NCBI GenBank assembly: GCA_034509755.1
Contig: CM067555.1
Location: 9,866,142-9,930,141 of the forward strand
Length of the DNA stretch: 64,000 nucleotides
DNA from: Anisodus tanguticus
Lineage: Eukaryota; Streptophyta; Magnoliopsida; Solanales; Solanaceae
Direction of reading: 5' to 3'
In this document: positions 33,666 through 46,400 of the stretch, piece by piece
How the letters are laid out: every line of letters begins with the position of its first letter
Numbering within the stretch: position 1 is the stretch's first letter
Program-made: the position numbers and the translations under genes
Notes under the pieces: generated by a model
The model's database searches: none
The model's input: only the letters and a program-made list of their open reading frames with translations
What the model was told of the DNA's origin: nothing

Positions 33666-34666
33666 TGTACATTCATGGTTTGCACAAGAAGGATAGCCGA
33701 AACAAGAATGCTCAGGTCTTTCTCCAAGTTTCGAGCATATTTGCTTCCTCTATTATGTGTGCTCATGACATTGGATAGACAGATCAGATAGGATTAGCAT
33801 ATTCCTATTTGTTCTTCAGAATTTAAAGGGCTCTGTTTTTTGCAGCCCTGGTGGGATAGGAGAGGCCGAGAGGGCTTCATCAATGGGTAGAAGAAAAAGC
33901 AGTGATGTATGTTGTGTATTTGAACAAACTGACCTTTTGTAAGGTCTTTTTTTTTTGTTTAATCTATTTATAATTCTTTTGTCATCCATTGCTTGCTAAA
34001 ATGTTAAATTTGTTGGGTATTCTGCCAGAGTTCGCATTCTACTGTGTTAATATTGCGGTGCGTTTTATCAAACGTGAAGCACCAAATTTAGCTCTCTTGA
34101 TTTAGTGCAGGATTTGCTGTAAAATATTATGTAAAATATTTCATTGGATATTCTGTTACTTAATTGTTGGTGAAACATTACTTAGTACGTACTATGTTCT
34201 TCCTAGAGGCTAGAGTCTAGAATTCTATATATTGTAGGTCAAATGAAGGCCTTTTTTTAGTCTGATTATTATCAGAAAGAAGAAGCAAATCTGAAGGGAT
34301 GATTAGTGATGGATCATTGTAAAAAGGTAGCAAAGGAGTATAAATCAGGAACAGTGAAATTATTGCATTCTCAGTGTTCCCGAATGGTATGCACTTGCGG
34401 ATCGCGCCTCAGTAAGCTTCTCTTTTCTATCTGTACATCACTCTGTAGACTTAAATAATGGTTGCATTGGTATTGATCTACAGTGGTCATCTATTTGGGT
34501 TTTCTATGCTTTTGCCTTTTTCAAAATTGTTGTTCTCTCTTAATTTGTTTGGCTAATTTCAGATTTCATCTCTTAGGCCGTTCTGTATCAGTATTAGGAT
34601 ATGCGTAGCACTTCCTCAGGCTCTCCGTCCAGTTCATTCCTCATTTTTTTTCTTTTTGAAAACAGT
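33666..34666. other. DUF616 gene 3' flank
   Basis: This is probably 3' UTR to about 34000, then AT-rich flank. No other gene was recognised. Confidence 0.5.
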
Positions 34667-34682
34667 AGATATAGACATGAAA

Positions 34683-34839
34683 AGTTGCCTCCATGTGATC
34701 AGGAATTCATGAATTCAAGCTGTGGAAACAACTTCTTGCAGAAATGTGAGGTAAGGCTGCGTACAATAGACCCTTATGATCCAGCCCTTCTCCGGACCCC
34801 GCGCATAGCGGGAGCTTAATGCACCGAGCTGCCCTTTTT
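34683..34839 (+). mobile_element. T-tailed tRNA-derived SINE, 5'-truncated
   Basis: The body contains GAGGTAAGGCTGCGTACAAT, CTTCTCCGGACCCCGCGCAT and AGCGGGAGCTTAATGCACCG, blocks I know from a Solanaceae SINE family that ends in a short T run, present here at 34835-34839. A near-perfect target duplication flanks it: AGATATAGACATGAAA (34667-34682) and AGATTTAGACATGAAA (34840-34855). A decayed B box lies near GAATTCATGAATTCAAGC. The A box is missing. Confidence 0.82.
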
Positions 34840-34855
34840 AGATTTAGACATGAAA

Positions 34856-35287
34856 TTTTTATGTTAAATCCACCTAAATGGGAACCAAATCTGTACGCTG
34901 CATTGTTAAGATTTCTTACAAGTAACAATAAATTTTCACGAACAATGCATTGTCTCAAGAACCCAATATGGTTAATTACCGAGCACGCAAGCAATGGGTT
35001 CCAACCATCACAATTAAAAGGGACAATGAAGTATACAAATGAACTGAAGAATAGGTCATGTGTAATGGTTCAGAGAGTCACGTGTCTTGTTCTATATTGT
35101 TTGCGTGACAATTTTTTTCTATGTTTACCATTTTTTTATACATGTAAGGACTATGAAATCCTACTTAATGTATGACCTGTAACTTTTGTCATTCTTGCTC
35201 ATATATCGTTTCAACTGTTTTGTTTTCTTGTTCCATCTTTTTGGTGCCTTTGATTTTACCTCTTTCTGAAACTCCATGGTGTCTGAT
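34856..35287. other. Intergenic DNA left of the large LTR element
   Basis: No gene recognised. It ends with TCTGAT, the left target duplicate of the next element. Confidence 0.5.
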
Positions 35288-36105
35288 TGATACGATCCGG
35301 CTTGTGAAAGACACAGATTTAAACAACAAAACGCGAAAACTAAAATAATAAGAAAATTAGGGATGAGAATTGAAGAAATTGGGATGAGAATAGATGGATA
35401 AAAGCAAGACCCAATTGGTAATGAATTTATGGACAAACTTGGATATATGAAATCCAAACCCTCCCAATTGAATTCAACCAAAAGAACCTATACTATTCAA
35501 TTTCAACAAAAGAGATGATTCAAATGAATCCACAAGTGAACAACTCAATTATGAAATTGATGGAATTGGGTTCAATAACCAACTAAGGAATCCACCTAAT
35601 TATCTATCACTAAACACTAATTAACACTACAAACTATCCTAAGATAATACTAACACACTCATATGAGTTCAACATTCATCTTCAAGCTTAGGATGAAAAT
35701 AAGGCTAAGGATTCCTTATATAGTATCCCTATTACAACAAAGATCCAAAAGTGTCATTTGCACAAATAATCCAACATGTGCCCTTCTCCTCTTGAATTGC
35801 AATTCGATCCCCAATTTGCACTCCTAACCACGAATTGCATGAATTGCATTCCTAACCACAAATTGCACTTTAACCATGAATTGCACTTCTAACCATGTTG
35901 TGTGGCTTCCATCAATATGCCCTCGTCTCCATGATTCTTCCAAGCAATCATCCACACAATATATGCCTTTATGACTTGTCCTTCCATGGCCTCCAAAAGC
36001 CCTGTCTCCATCACCAAAAGGCATGTGGCATGGGAATGCATGTCCGAAGCTCTATCACGAGTTTTAGCCTTCATAGTCATCCATGAGCTTCCTAGGATCA
36101 TATCA
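35288..36105 (-). repeat. 3' LTR of the RT-less element
   Basis: 818 bases. It contains degenerate subrepeats of a CCTAACCACGAATTGCA type at about 35815-35898. Collinear with the right LTR. Confidence 0.9.
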
Positions 36106-36120
36106 TCCTCCTTTCTTCAA
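36106..36120 (-). other. Polypurine tract of the RT-less element
   Basis: On the minus strand TTGAAGAAAGGAGGA directly precedes the 3' LTR. Confidence 0.75.
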
Positions 36121-36561
36121 AAGGATTCATCATCGAATTCGTACCTTGCAAGACATAGAAGAGTATGAGTGCATATCCTCGCACACAACAAATAAGGTAA
36201 TCATCATAAGGCAAATCTCACTATGATACAACCAAGCATCATAAGGGTCTAGAAAGACTATGTATCCCAATAATGCCCAAGACACGTAAGACATGTTGAC
36301 AAAAGGGTAAATTAAGGAACCCAATGCATTTAGGAAAACAAACATGCAAGTTCACATTGATCCTAGCATTCAAGAAACACATATCTTCCCTTAAGTGAAG
36401 AAACAAGTGATTTCCCTCATGGCTAAGTGTAACATCACAAACAAAACCAACCCAAGTCAAGAGTCTAATTATTACACTAGCCCATCCAAAGAAATGATTC
36501 ATTATCAAGTCAACATCGGAGTCAAATACAAAAGTATCCCCCCACTATTTTGCTCACATTC

Positions 36562-38218
36562 TCAATGCAAGCCCAACATAAAATTAAGTAATAACAATAG
36601 TAAGGAATCACATGAACGACTAGAAGTGTTGCTACCATATTCATCACACAAAGAAGTTACCTCCATGGCTTTAGAAAGCTCAAGAATAAGCATGAGCCAC
36701 GAATACATACCGTCCGCGAAGGAAGTATAAGATGTGACATCATACCAAGTTGTTGGCCAATGAGGTTCCCTCCAAAATTCCTCTTTAAGTCTCCTCTTTT
36801 GATGAAACTTCACAAACAAGTTAATCACATAATCAAGTTCATCAAGAGAGAGAGTTTTACCTTTAAGCTCATCGATCCTATGCCAAGCTTTGAGTAGTAT
36901 CTCCTCCCCCCTTAGGTTGGAAAATCTAGCATAGTCCTTCCAAAAGTATGTTCTTTTCCTTCCAAATTGCTCCCTTTCTTTAAAGAGCACTCTTCACTTT
37001 CAGAAGCTTTTTCTAAACACGGCGTTGGTCCATAAAGTGGGCCATAAACCCTCAAGAAGGACTTTCTGTCATCGAGGAGGGCATCATTCTCCCATAGTGG
37101 ATTACCAAATACTTTGTAGCCTCCAAATATGGCTACATGTTCATCATCACAACACATACCACTATGCACCTCATTTTCACTAGTCATGTCATCATTAAAT
37201 AAAATATTATCTTTAAAGAGAGAACAATCAATGAATGATGAGGATTGCAAACATGTAATTTCACTCTCATAAAGAAAACCGTCATTTTTCAAAGCATTTT
37301 TTCTTTTCATGACTATCCACATGATCAACTATATCAATATCTTCACTAATTTGAGGTTCATTAAGCACATCACAAAGATCCTCAATTAGTGGGTTATCAT
37401 AACAATCAAGTTGATCAACACAAATATCCACACTAGTTGGACACAAATCAATCTTTCTAGAAGAATCAATCCGGTCATCAATAGGATAAACTAGTGGGTG
37501 AGCAATCTCAACACATGACAATGAACAAACAATACATGTCAACACTAGGTGGACACAAATTGATCTCATAAAAAGAATCAATTCGGTCATCAAAAGGATC
37601 AACTAGTGTTGGAACACCAATATCAACAACATTGTCAATAATCATTAAAGAATTATGCTCACAACAGGGTAAAGACTCACTAAGCTCACATAAGGACAAG
37701 CTATCGCTCATACTCAAGTCAACAAGATGATCATTCACATGATTTGGAGAATTGAGATTAGCTATTTTACCTTGAAATTCACACACAACAACTTCTTTAC
37801 CTTGAGTTTCATCTTTGGAACATATTTTCTCCTTCGGGAAGACTTCAATTACCTCGTGATTGTCCAAAGTTTGAGGTTTATCATTCGGTTTGCTTCCAAG
37901 AATACCTACACCATTATCAAGACAACTAGAAAAAAAAGAAAAGTTACATGAGTTAGAACTTGGTTGTGATAACTCTCTCACATCACTCCACACGATCTCT
38001 CTTTTTTCCTCTCTAGAGTTGTCACTTTTCTCTCCCTTACGCCTCTCAATTTCATGGGAGTTGGGGCAAGTGCTAAGAATCTCTTGTGAAGGATTTGGTA
38101 AACTCTTCACTTCTTCTTTCCATTTGGCTTCACTTGGAGTAGCATTCTCTTCTTGTAGTTGTTCTTTTTTTTTTTGGAATGTGCTTAGTTCTCTCCTTCT
38201 TTCCATATGGATTAACAA
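36562..38218 (-). pseudogene. Acidic coding remnants of the RT-less element, unknown function
   Basis: Open stretches on the minus strand in different frames (38218-37508, 37328-36912, 36990-36562) encode charged, low-complexity protein with no family I recognise. A unit with DDRIDSF and INLCPPSVD is followed by a second copy (DDRIDSS, IDLCPTSVD), reflecting a direct DNA repeat of roughly 110 bases at about 37435-37640. The last segment has GKTLSLDELDYVINLFVKFH and EEFWREPHWPTTW. Frame breaks suggest decay. Confidence 0.5.
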
Positions 38219-38519
38219 AGCGACACCTCCAAAATTCCTTCAAGGCACTCCAAGTCTCAATTGGGTGCCTCTTTACCTTCTCATGCTCCCAATGTTTAAT
38301 AAGGGCTCCTCTTAGGGTGCTAGAAGCTAGCTCTACTTTCTTATCTTCCAAGTAGTTGTAGCATTTAAAGATCTCATCCAACTTGTGTTCCCATTTGAAG
38401 TAATCTTCTTCACTAGATTTTGTACACAAAGTTAGCCACTCTATATTGGAATGTTGCTTACTTGCATTCGCTTCGAGATTAGGATTGCATGGGTGGAAAT
38501 AAAAGTTTCCATCTAGCAT
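38130..38519 (-). pseudogene. Gag-like segment of the RT-less element
   Basis: 129 codons. YFKWEHKLDEIFKCYNYLED, KKVELASSTLRGALIKHW and PIETWSALKEFWRCRFVNP match the pattern of plant gypsy gag (W..K...IF....Y.E..KV.LA...L...A..WW......PI.TW..LK...R.RF). It continues into a Lys-rich tail. Confidence 0.75.
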
Positions 38520-38829
38520 CCACTATGCACTTGTACCATTCTTGCTCATATGGGACCCTATATTCTTGGAACCAAGGATATCCCAAACATATGTGATAAG
38601 TATTCATGGGAAGCACATCACACCAAACATCCTCTTGGTACTCACCATGTGTAATGAACACCTTTATTCTCCTATCAACCAAGTACCCTCTTTGATCATA
38701 GTAAGGATCCCGTCTCATCACACAAGGTATCCTCAACCATTCAACAGATTGAGGTGTAATGTAGTTTCCATGGCTACCATCATAAAGCACAAGACAGTAA
38801 CCCTCACAACCAAATGCACTAACCTTCAT
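38479..38829 (-). pseudogene. Retropepsin-like segment of the RT-less element
   Basis: 116 codons. YDGSHGNYITPQSVEWL is in the position of the gypsy protease D-x-G motif, followed by VWCDVLPMNTYHICLGYPWF, which matches the CDV.PM....LLG.PW block of gypsy retropepsins. It lies upstream of the gag-like segment in the reading direction, opposite to the usual order. It overlaps that segment slightly in another frame. Confidence 0.65.
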
Positions 38830-38870
38830 TTTAAGAACCTACCTCTTCTTCTTCATTGAAACATGGCATT

Positions 38871-39520
38871 TCATCTACTTCCGTTGCCTACCGATGCTCC
38901 CCTACTACCTTCAACATCATAACCATATCGAGAACATGGCACACTCGTTCTAGGATAAGTAGCACGATTCATTGTATTTCTTGAAGTAGGAAATGTATAT
39001 TCATTTCTCCTTCTAGGACGACTTCTACTTGGTCCAATCCACACATTTATACCATTTTTCTTGGAATAGGAAGTATCACGAGTCAATGTACATGAATATC
39101 TACTAGAAGGCTTTTCACAAGTATCACATTCAAACTTACTACCTTCTTTTCCATATTCACCACAAAGCGCATAACCACAAGGTTCATGTTCATCACAATT
39201 TCCTAAATTCACGTAAGTTTTCTTCAATTGCTTCATAACGTAGGTGTGAGGAAGGAATATACCTCAAGTCGCCTCCATACCTATAGTATGTAGTATGAGA
39301 ACCTTCATCATCTTCATACTCACCATAGGCATATTCACCTTCTTCATAAGCCCCATGAGAGACATTTGTCCCATATTCGGTTTCGGAGTAGTAATTCTCA
39401 CCATCATATTGACCATGATCATGTTGACCATCGTCGCCTCCATATTATTCATCACTAACATAGAAATATCCTTCATTACTATTGGTATAGCTCTCCATGT
39501 CACCATCGTAAGAATTTCAA
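38871..39520 (-). pseudogene. N-terminal coding remnant of the RT-less element
   Basis: The minus strand carries a Tyr-, Glu- and Asp-rich stretch (SETEYGTNVSHGAYEEGEYA, about 39400-39320) and then a Cys-containing segment (HEPCGYALCGEYGKE, CDTCEKPSSRYSC). Paired cysteines could be a zinc-binding site but do not fit CCHC knuckles. Function unknown. Confidence 0.4.
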
Positions 39521-40854
39521 TGCTATGGATGACATAATTCCTTATATCTCCTTCCCTTATGACTCATTTTCTTGTACCTACAAAACGAGCAAACAAGTTA
39601 GTAGCAAAAGCTCCTCACATCACTCGTATTTGCACTCAAGTTTACCACAACCTAGTGCTTCTTCCAAAGTTGGAATAGAAACCACTTGTCCGATCAATTC
39701 ACTCAGTTGCTAAGCTTTGTGGAAGAATAGATTCTTGTTTAAAGAATGATGGACGACTCAAAACAAACGGACAAGAGCCAAGCAATTCACAATGAAATAA
39801 AAGAGAAAAGCACAAAAGAAATTGGCACGAAATGAAAATTCGGACTCAAGAACTAGTTAACAATCAAGTAAAAACAATTACCAATTGTTAATTAGCTAAG
39901 AAAATTAAAGAAATACGAATGAAAGAAGAAAAATCGATTTTCAACACTTAGATTTTTTTTTTTAGAAATTTGGGATGAAAAGTGATGAAATTCAAGAATT
40001 AATTAGCAAACAAGTAAGATTAACTACTTGTTGTTAATTAATTAGAAAGGATTAAAGAAAAACAATTAGGAGAAAAAATCAAACCGGGAAGATTTTGGGT
40101 GAAAATTGGCTTGAAAACCCACTTAGAAAGGAGTGAAGCCTTTTCAATGCTATAACCCTCAATAAGGCTCTAAAGTGCTGAAGTACAACTCTCTGAAGTT
40201 GTACCCACGCGCTAATAGGGCGCGACTGGTAATGGATTCGCTGATTAGGCTGCTGACTGGCACCTTGTTGGTGCTGCCACGTTAGCTGACTGCTGAGCTG
40301 AGTGCATGACGTGTCATTGCTGACGTGGCATTTTGGATTTTTTTAAAAATTAGAATTTCGTACTGATTTTCATTTTTTTACTTTGGTCCCACAAAGACCT
40401 TTCAACCTTTGATTTGAAGGTTTTTGGATAAAACACCCTCTTTTGCCTTATTCTTCAAGATAAAGGTATGAAGATGCTCAAGAACATGTAGAACATCCAA
40501 AATTTTAATCCACCTCAAAACCAACTCCAAATTGCACTAGATTTTAAATATAAGCTCCCCTTGATGTAAAGAACAAACCCACCAACGTTTGAAGCCAATA
40601 TCACCTTCTTTAACCAAAACCCACTTTCAAGTTTCAAACCTTGAAGCTCCAACAATGGTAAAATGCTCAAAACACCTCCAAATTGAGCCAAACTTTAAAT
40701 TTATGTTCAACTAACACTAGGGAATAAGAATCTAGTGTAAAAACAATAAAATTAACAGTTTTTTTTTGGGAATTTTTGGAATTTCAGATTTTTTTTTATT
40801 TTTAAAATAGAAGAACCTATGATTAAGAATTGTAGATACAATCCTTTAGCCTAA
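39521..40854 (-). other. Non-coding 5' leader of the RT-less element
   Basis: About 1.3 kb between the first coding remnant and the primer site. No open frame of note was seen. Near 40200-40330 there are short GCTGAC/GTGCTG-rich repeats. Confidence 0.5.
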
Positions 40855-40866
40855 GCTTTGATACCA
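40855..40866 (-). other. Primer binding site of the RT-less element
   Basis: TGGTATCAAAGC on the minus strand, two bases inside the 5' LTR, fits initiator tRNA-Met priming. Confidence 0.8.
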
Positions 40867-40868
40867 AA

Positions 40869-41681
40869 TGATACGATCCGGCTTGTGGAAGACACAGATT
40901 CAAACAACAAAACGCGAAAACTAAAATAATAAGAAAATTGGGGATGAGAATTGAAGAAATTGGGATGAGAATAGAGGGATTGAAGCAAGACCCGATTGGT
41001 AATGAATTTATGGACAAACTTGGATATGTGAAATCCAAATCCCTGTCAATTGAATTCAACCAAAAGAATCTATACTATTCAATTTCAACAAAAGAGATGA
41101 TTCAAATGAATCCACAAGTGAACAACTCAATTATGAAATTGATGGAATTGGGTTCAATAACCAACTAAGGAATCCACCCTAATTATCTATCACTAAACAC
41201 TAATTAACACTACAAACTATCCTAAGATAATACTAACACACTCATATGAGTTCAACATTCATCTTCAAGCTTAGGATGAAAATAAGGCTAAGGATTCCTT
41301 ATATAGTATCCCGATTACAACAAAGATCCAAAAGTGTCATTTGCACAAATAACCCAGCATGTGCCCTTCTCCTCTTGAATTGCAATTCGATCCCCCAATT
41401 TGCACTCCTAACCCCAAATTGCATTCCTAACCACGAATTGCACTCTTTAGCTATAAATTGCACTTCTAAACACATTGTGTGGCTTCCATCAATTGGCTCT
41501 CATCTCCATGATTCTTCCAAGCAATCATCCACACAATATATGCCTTTATGACTTGTCCTTCCATGGCCTCCAAATGCCCTATCTCCATCACCAAAAGGCA
41601 TGTGGCATGGAATGCATGTCCGAAGCTCTATCACGGATTTTAGCCTTCGTAGTCGCCCATGAGCTTCCTAGGATCATATCA
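40869..41681 (-). repeat. 5' LTR of the RT-less element
   Basis: 813 bases, collinear with the left LTR and with few differences by eye, so the insertion is fairly young. Confidence 0.9.
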
Positions 41682-41985
41682 TCTGATGGATGCATCATAC
41701 ATTGTGTTATGCGTATCTTTTTGTCAAGTATTAAAATCCTACTCAGATAAGAGGTGAGCTTACACTGTCTTACTTTATTATCTTGATTATCCTTAAAGGA
41801 AGTTGCTACTACTTGGCATCTCCACTCACTGTAATACTGTCAGCAATTAATTCAATAGAGAAAAAGAGAACTCTAAATTTAAAAAAATTGTTGAGGAATC
41901 TATGTTTTTGTACCTTATTATTGTGTAACGATTTAACTTTTTTCATTTTTGGAAGAAAATCTATTACGGTCTTAATTCTATGCAG

Positions 41986-42008
41986 GTTATGAAGGATCAA
42001 ATCGGAGG
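41986..42008 (+). pseudogene. Dienelactone-hydrolase-like gene fragment, exon A
   Basis: After a CTATGCAG acceptor, the sequence reads GYEGSNRR, which matches the (F)GYE..NLR segment of plant dienelactone hydrolases (endo-1,3;1,4-glucanase-like), and ends at GTACTC. The next expected exon is found at 48609, beyond the inserted copia element. No upstream exon was recognised. The assignment rests on this short match plus the second fragment. Confidence 0.5.
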
Positions 42009-42387
42009 TACTCACTGCTTCTCAAGTTCATCTTGGAGTTGTCAAGTACCTTCTAAATTACTTGCTCTTTCCTCTCCATGATTGTCTCTTTGTTATAAAT
42101 TTCTCTCTGTGTGCACGCATATGCTTTTAGAATGCTTTTTTTTTTTCTTATTAGATATAGCAACATTTTGTATAACCAGAATTATTTCAAAAATGATCTA
42201 ATGCAGCCTTCACGTGACGATACATTATCTGCATACATTTTGGTATTTCCAGGGAAGAATTCAGTGTAGTCGTTCTTTTGTTTGTCCAACAGTTAAGGTG
42301 CCAGCAGTTCTATTTTTATTGTGAGCTCTCTGATATAGCAGTTCTATTTTATTGTGAGCTCTCCAATATTTAACCTGTTATGCATTT
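42009..42387. other. Intron-like DNA left of the copia insertion
   Basis: It contains a short tandem duplication of AGCAGTTCTATTTTTATTGTGAGCTCTC-type sequence at about 42303-42368. No coding sequence seen. Confidence 0.5.
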
Positions 42388-43427
42388 TGTTGGAGATAAA
42401 GTAGTACGGGAATAGTAAATAACTATTACTAGTGCTTCGAAAGAATAAACAATAAAGATTACAACAAGAAGTTGTCAATCTTTTAATCTTGAACTAGAAC
42501 TTCAAATCTGGATCTTGTATTCAGAAATACAAGAACATGAACTGCTACACTTGTGGCTTGTAGAAACCGCTGAGAATCCGAACGGTTAGAGTCCTTTGAG
42601 TTTCAAGTTCACACCTAAAACACTTAGCAACCAATTAGATAATCACAACACCACCGGCTGAGTCGAGAGATGACTCTCTGTCTTTAAGACAATATTGTCC
42701 CCGTATAAAGGTTTTACGGAAGTGTGGACAATAGTCTCCCAAGATAAAACAACAAACGATAAAATGTTCAAAGCCTACACAAATGACCCCAGCGAAGAAC
42801 ACGAATAAAGAAGATTGCTAAGAGAAGGATTGCTATCAGAAAAATATGATCTCTTTGTGGTGTTGTAACTTGTGTGTAAGTCTCTAGAATTGAGTCAAAG
42901 GCCTCAATTTATAGGTGTGCAAGATGACTCTTCATATGCCCATGTAATGGCCCTTCAATGCCAAGTAATGGCCATTGAATCTCCATGATGACCAGCCAAG
43001 TAATGGCACAAGTAATGACCATTTAAATGCCATGTAATGGCCCTTTAATTCACCAATTAATGCAGCCAAATAATGGTTGATTTATGGAGGAAAAACAGTC
43101 ATTTTAATGCTCCATAATCGGCCAAACATTTTGGAATTTCGTCCGGGTGGTGCCACCGCCCTTTCCGGTGCCGCACCATCTTACACTTTGCACAATCCTT
43201 CCTTCGTTTACCGATGTGGAACACTTGTTATTTAGCCAATAGACGTCCATTATTCTATGTCTCAAACATTTACTTACGTACCAATATCTCATTCACTAAC
43301 GAAATTTATGATATTTGGCACTACGAGTGCACGTGTGTGGAAACAACGTTTCGGACGTGCGGGCCCCCAATTGTTCGAGTCATAAATAATGGGATAAACT
43401 TAATTCCACATTAGTAAATTTCCAACA
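42388..43427 (-). repeat. 3' LTR of the large copia element
   Basis: 1040 bases with internal degenerate subrepeats of an AAGTAATGGCC type at about 42945-43080 and a GC-rich GGTGCCACCGCCCTTTCCGG block near 43150. Confidence 0.88.
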
Positions 43428-46400
43428 ATCCCCTCTTGAAAGAAATTTTGGCGCACACACAAGGTGCCTACTTTCAACAATCTTTCAGCGAAAAGATATT
43501 GCATCAGGAGAGGTATCTTCCGCTTTGAACCTTCCCTAGTTGAATACCATCGGACATACTTACTGCGCGGTGAACGTGATGTCTTGAACCGTCAGTGTTT
43601 AATGTAAGCCAAGACAACAGTACCAACACAATACATCCCCTTTATTCGTTTCTTCTTATTGTTCTGTCCGTTGTGGCCGTGGACACACTTGGATTCTTAA
43701 GTGCATTCATTTGAGATGGCCTGACCTCGCACTTATATAGGTGATCTCCTTCAAGATATCCTGCTATACCCCACTTCACAAGCGTTATGAATCATTAAAA
43801 GTTTCCCAAACCTTAACCTCAACTGTTGAGGCTCATCAAAGGCTTTGAAACTTAACATTTACCCACCATGCAGGTAGCATTTGACCGCAGGAACGACTAT
43901 GGATTTATGTTTCTTTATAGAAATCATAATCTGAAGTGCTCTTGCTTCCACCGAAGCGCTCAACTGAACCTTTTACAGCTTAGTTTTTCCATTGAACCAA
44001 ATTCTTGGGATCTCCGATCAATATGGTTGGGTTACCACCGCAAAGGTTCACATTGTTTGGGTTTTATGCCCATTCCCCTAGACAGACAGAACTCTTGATC
44101 TTCGGGTAGTCCCTTAGTTAAAGGGTCCGCTATATCCTTTGATTAGTAATCAAGGAAGTGACACCCGTAGTGATCAACTGCCCAATGGTCTTACGTCTCT
44201 GACTAATATGTCCAGACGCTGTCATCCGTGCCCTCCCTGAAGCCGACTGGCTAGTCACAGTGTATAACTGACGAATGCACGTGTTTCTCCCAATAAGGGA
44301 CATCCTCTAAGAGGTCGTGAAGTTACTCAACTTCTTTTCATGCTTTGTCCAAAGCGATAAACTCCGATTCCATCATGAATCGGCCGATGCAAGTTTGCTT
44401 AGTGGATTTTCAAAGACACACCATACACATCCATTTGTGGCTTTGGTGTTCTTCAAGTTCGATGTCCAGTTTGCATCACTGTGTTCTCCCAGAACCGCTG
44501 GACATCCAGAATACCATAATCCACAGATAAGCGAATATTTCAGATATCATCATATCTGATTTAACGCCTTCTATCGATCATTTCCAGAATCACGAGTGAA
44601 CCTTAGTTCAACTGATCTACTTTGTAAGTCGATACTAGGTCGGTTGTAGTGTGTAAAATACATAAAACTACATGTGACCTGCGTATATCGCTCCTGGTAT
44701 ACGGGTGCACCATGATTCCAATCAATTCTATGATTCGTATCCATTGGTGACTTCAACGAGACTGTCAAATACCTCACAAATAAGTTTGGAATTAGACCAG
44801 TCCGTTAGATGTCTTAGAAATCCCAATTCCTAAGATGTCATATGTGATGCCCATATCTTTCATATTGAAACTTTGTTTCAATATGACTTCCACTTTCAGA
44901 CTATTGATTTTTCAACTGTTGGCTTTCTAACTTCTGAGTCAATGTTTCTGTTGTCAGATTCATTGTTTCTGTTTCATCTGAACCTTCCAGGACTAAAATG
45001 TAAACATTTCAAGGACCAAAAAGAAAGTTCAGGAAGAAGCCCAATAGTCCAACAAACCAACTCTGATCCTCCCCTTCCAACTCTCCGGTTAGGAAATTTA
45101 TCTCAACATCCATGCCATGCAAGACTGCAATGGCCCTGGATGTTAAGCTATTCACATGGGAGCACATGTCCAAGTAGCCGAGACCTTATACTTGTCAGTA
45201 GATCCATCTACTTTGTACTGAATGCGAGTATCCACTTTTACAACCCAAATGTTCTTTTCTCGGAGGAAGGTCAACCATTACACAAGTATGGTTCTATCTG
45301 ATGGAATCTATTAGAAGGCCTGGAACAAGTCTTTGTCCCATCTTTGCTCCGTATTGGTTCAACATCTAGAATCTCTGAGTTATGTAGATCTAACACATTA
45401 AGTTCCGGATAGTCAACAACTTCCGAGTCCTATAGATCTGAAACGTCTAGTTCAGGTCAATCAGGCACTCGCGGGTTCTTGTTAACCTCGAGTAATTACT
45501 TCTTTTTCCTTCTCAAGGAAAGTTATCTTCAATGAATTCAACATTCTTTGACACCAAGAGGCGATAAGCACTACTGTTATTTACAGATCTAGTGGATATG
45601 CAATCTACAGTCTTAGGTCCAACTTGACCGATTTTGGTATTCCAACCTCTACCAAGCCACCCCACATCACAATATTTGTAGGTGGGATCCTTTCCATGTT
45701 TCACATGGAGGGTTATCATTATCCTTATGTAGAGTTTTGTTGAGAATTGCCTTAGCGGCAAGGATCGCCTTGCCCCATATATTTTGGGTGTACGACTTTG
45801 TGCTTGGCTAACACCGTTAGATTGAGGTGAGTAAAGAACAATAGTTTGATAAATGATGTTTCACCTTCTCCCCTCTATCACTACGAATTCCTATATCCGT
45901 AGACTTAGTTGATTTTCAACTTCTGCTTTGTAGCGCTTATCCGCTTCAACAGCTTCATCTTTGCTTTTCAACAAACAATGGATGCAATACATTGTAGCAT
46001 CGTCAATGAAGGTCACAAAGTACTCGTCTCCCCCCCTCTATTTTGTACAAACTTCAATTCACCCATGTAGGTGTGACTAAGTTCTAGAGGAGCGGTGCTT
46101 CTTTCGCTATTCCTTTAACGGAATGGAAAGGTAATTTTGCCTCTTCGTCCACCTCACATTCATTTTGAGGGTTTATGTCGACAGAAGGCAACAATCTCAA
46201 CTTAGTTAGCTTTTGAATGACTTTCTATTTAACGTGTCTTAATCTATGATGGTATAGATGTATGGATTACAAATATATCATTCATTTGACTACAGACATA
46301 CTATACCATTCTTAGTTATTACAGACTTGTTGGACTAGTCTCTAGCCAGCTTGACTAACAACATCCCTGAAAACAAGTTTGGGACATGTATTACCTCTTT

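Larger units (their letters stand above)
35288..41681 (-). mobile_element. Non-autonomous LTR retrotransposon without recognisable RT (LARD-like)
   Basis: Two long LTRs (35288-36105 and 40869-41681) begin TGATACGATCC and end GGATCATATCA as read on the + strand. TCTGAT flanks both sides (35282-35287, 41682-41687). A primer site and polypurine tract show that the element reads on the minus strand. The 4.76-kb interior holds gag-like and retropepsin-like segments and acidic coding stretches, but I see no reverse transcriptase, RNase H or integrase motif on either strand. This fits a large non-autonomous gypsy-type derivative mobilised by a relative. Confidence 0.9.

Noticed and set aside
35815..35898. 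Possible gene-regulatory repeat of AATTGCAC words
   Set aside because: The same subrepeats are in the partner LTR (about 41400-41470), so they belong to the LTR structure.
39264..39537. Met-rich (minus) and Ile-rich (+) open frames of 80 codons
   Set aside because: Both are off-frame readings of the acidic Tyr/Glu-rich coding remnant of the RT-less element.
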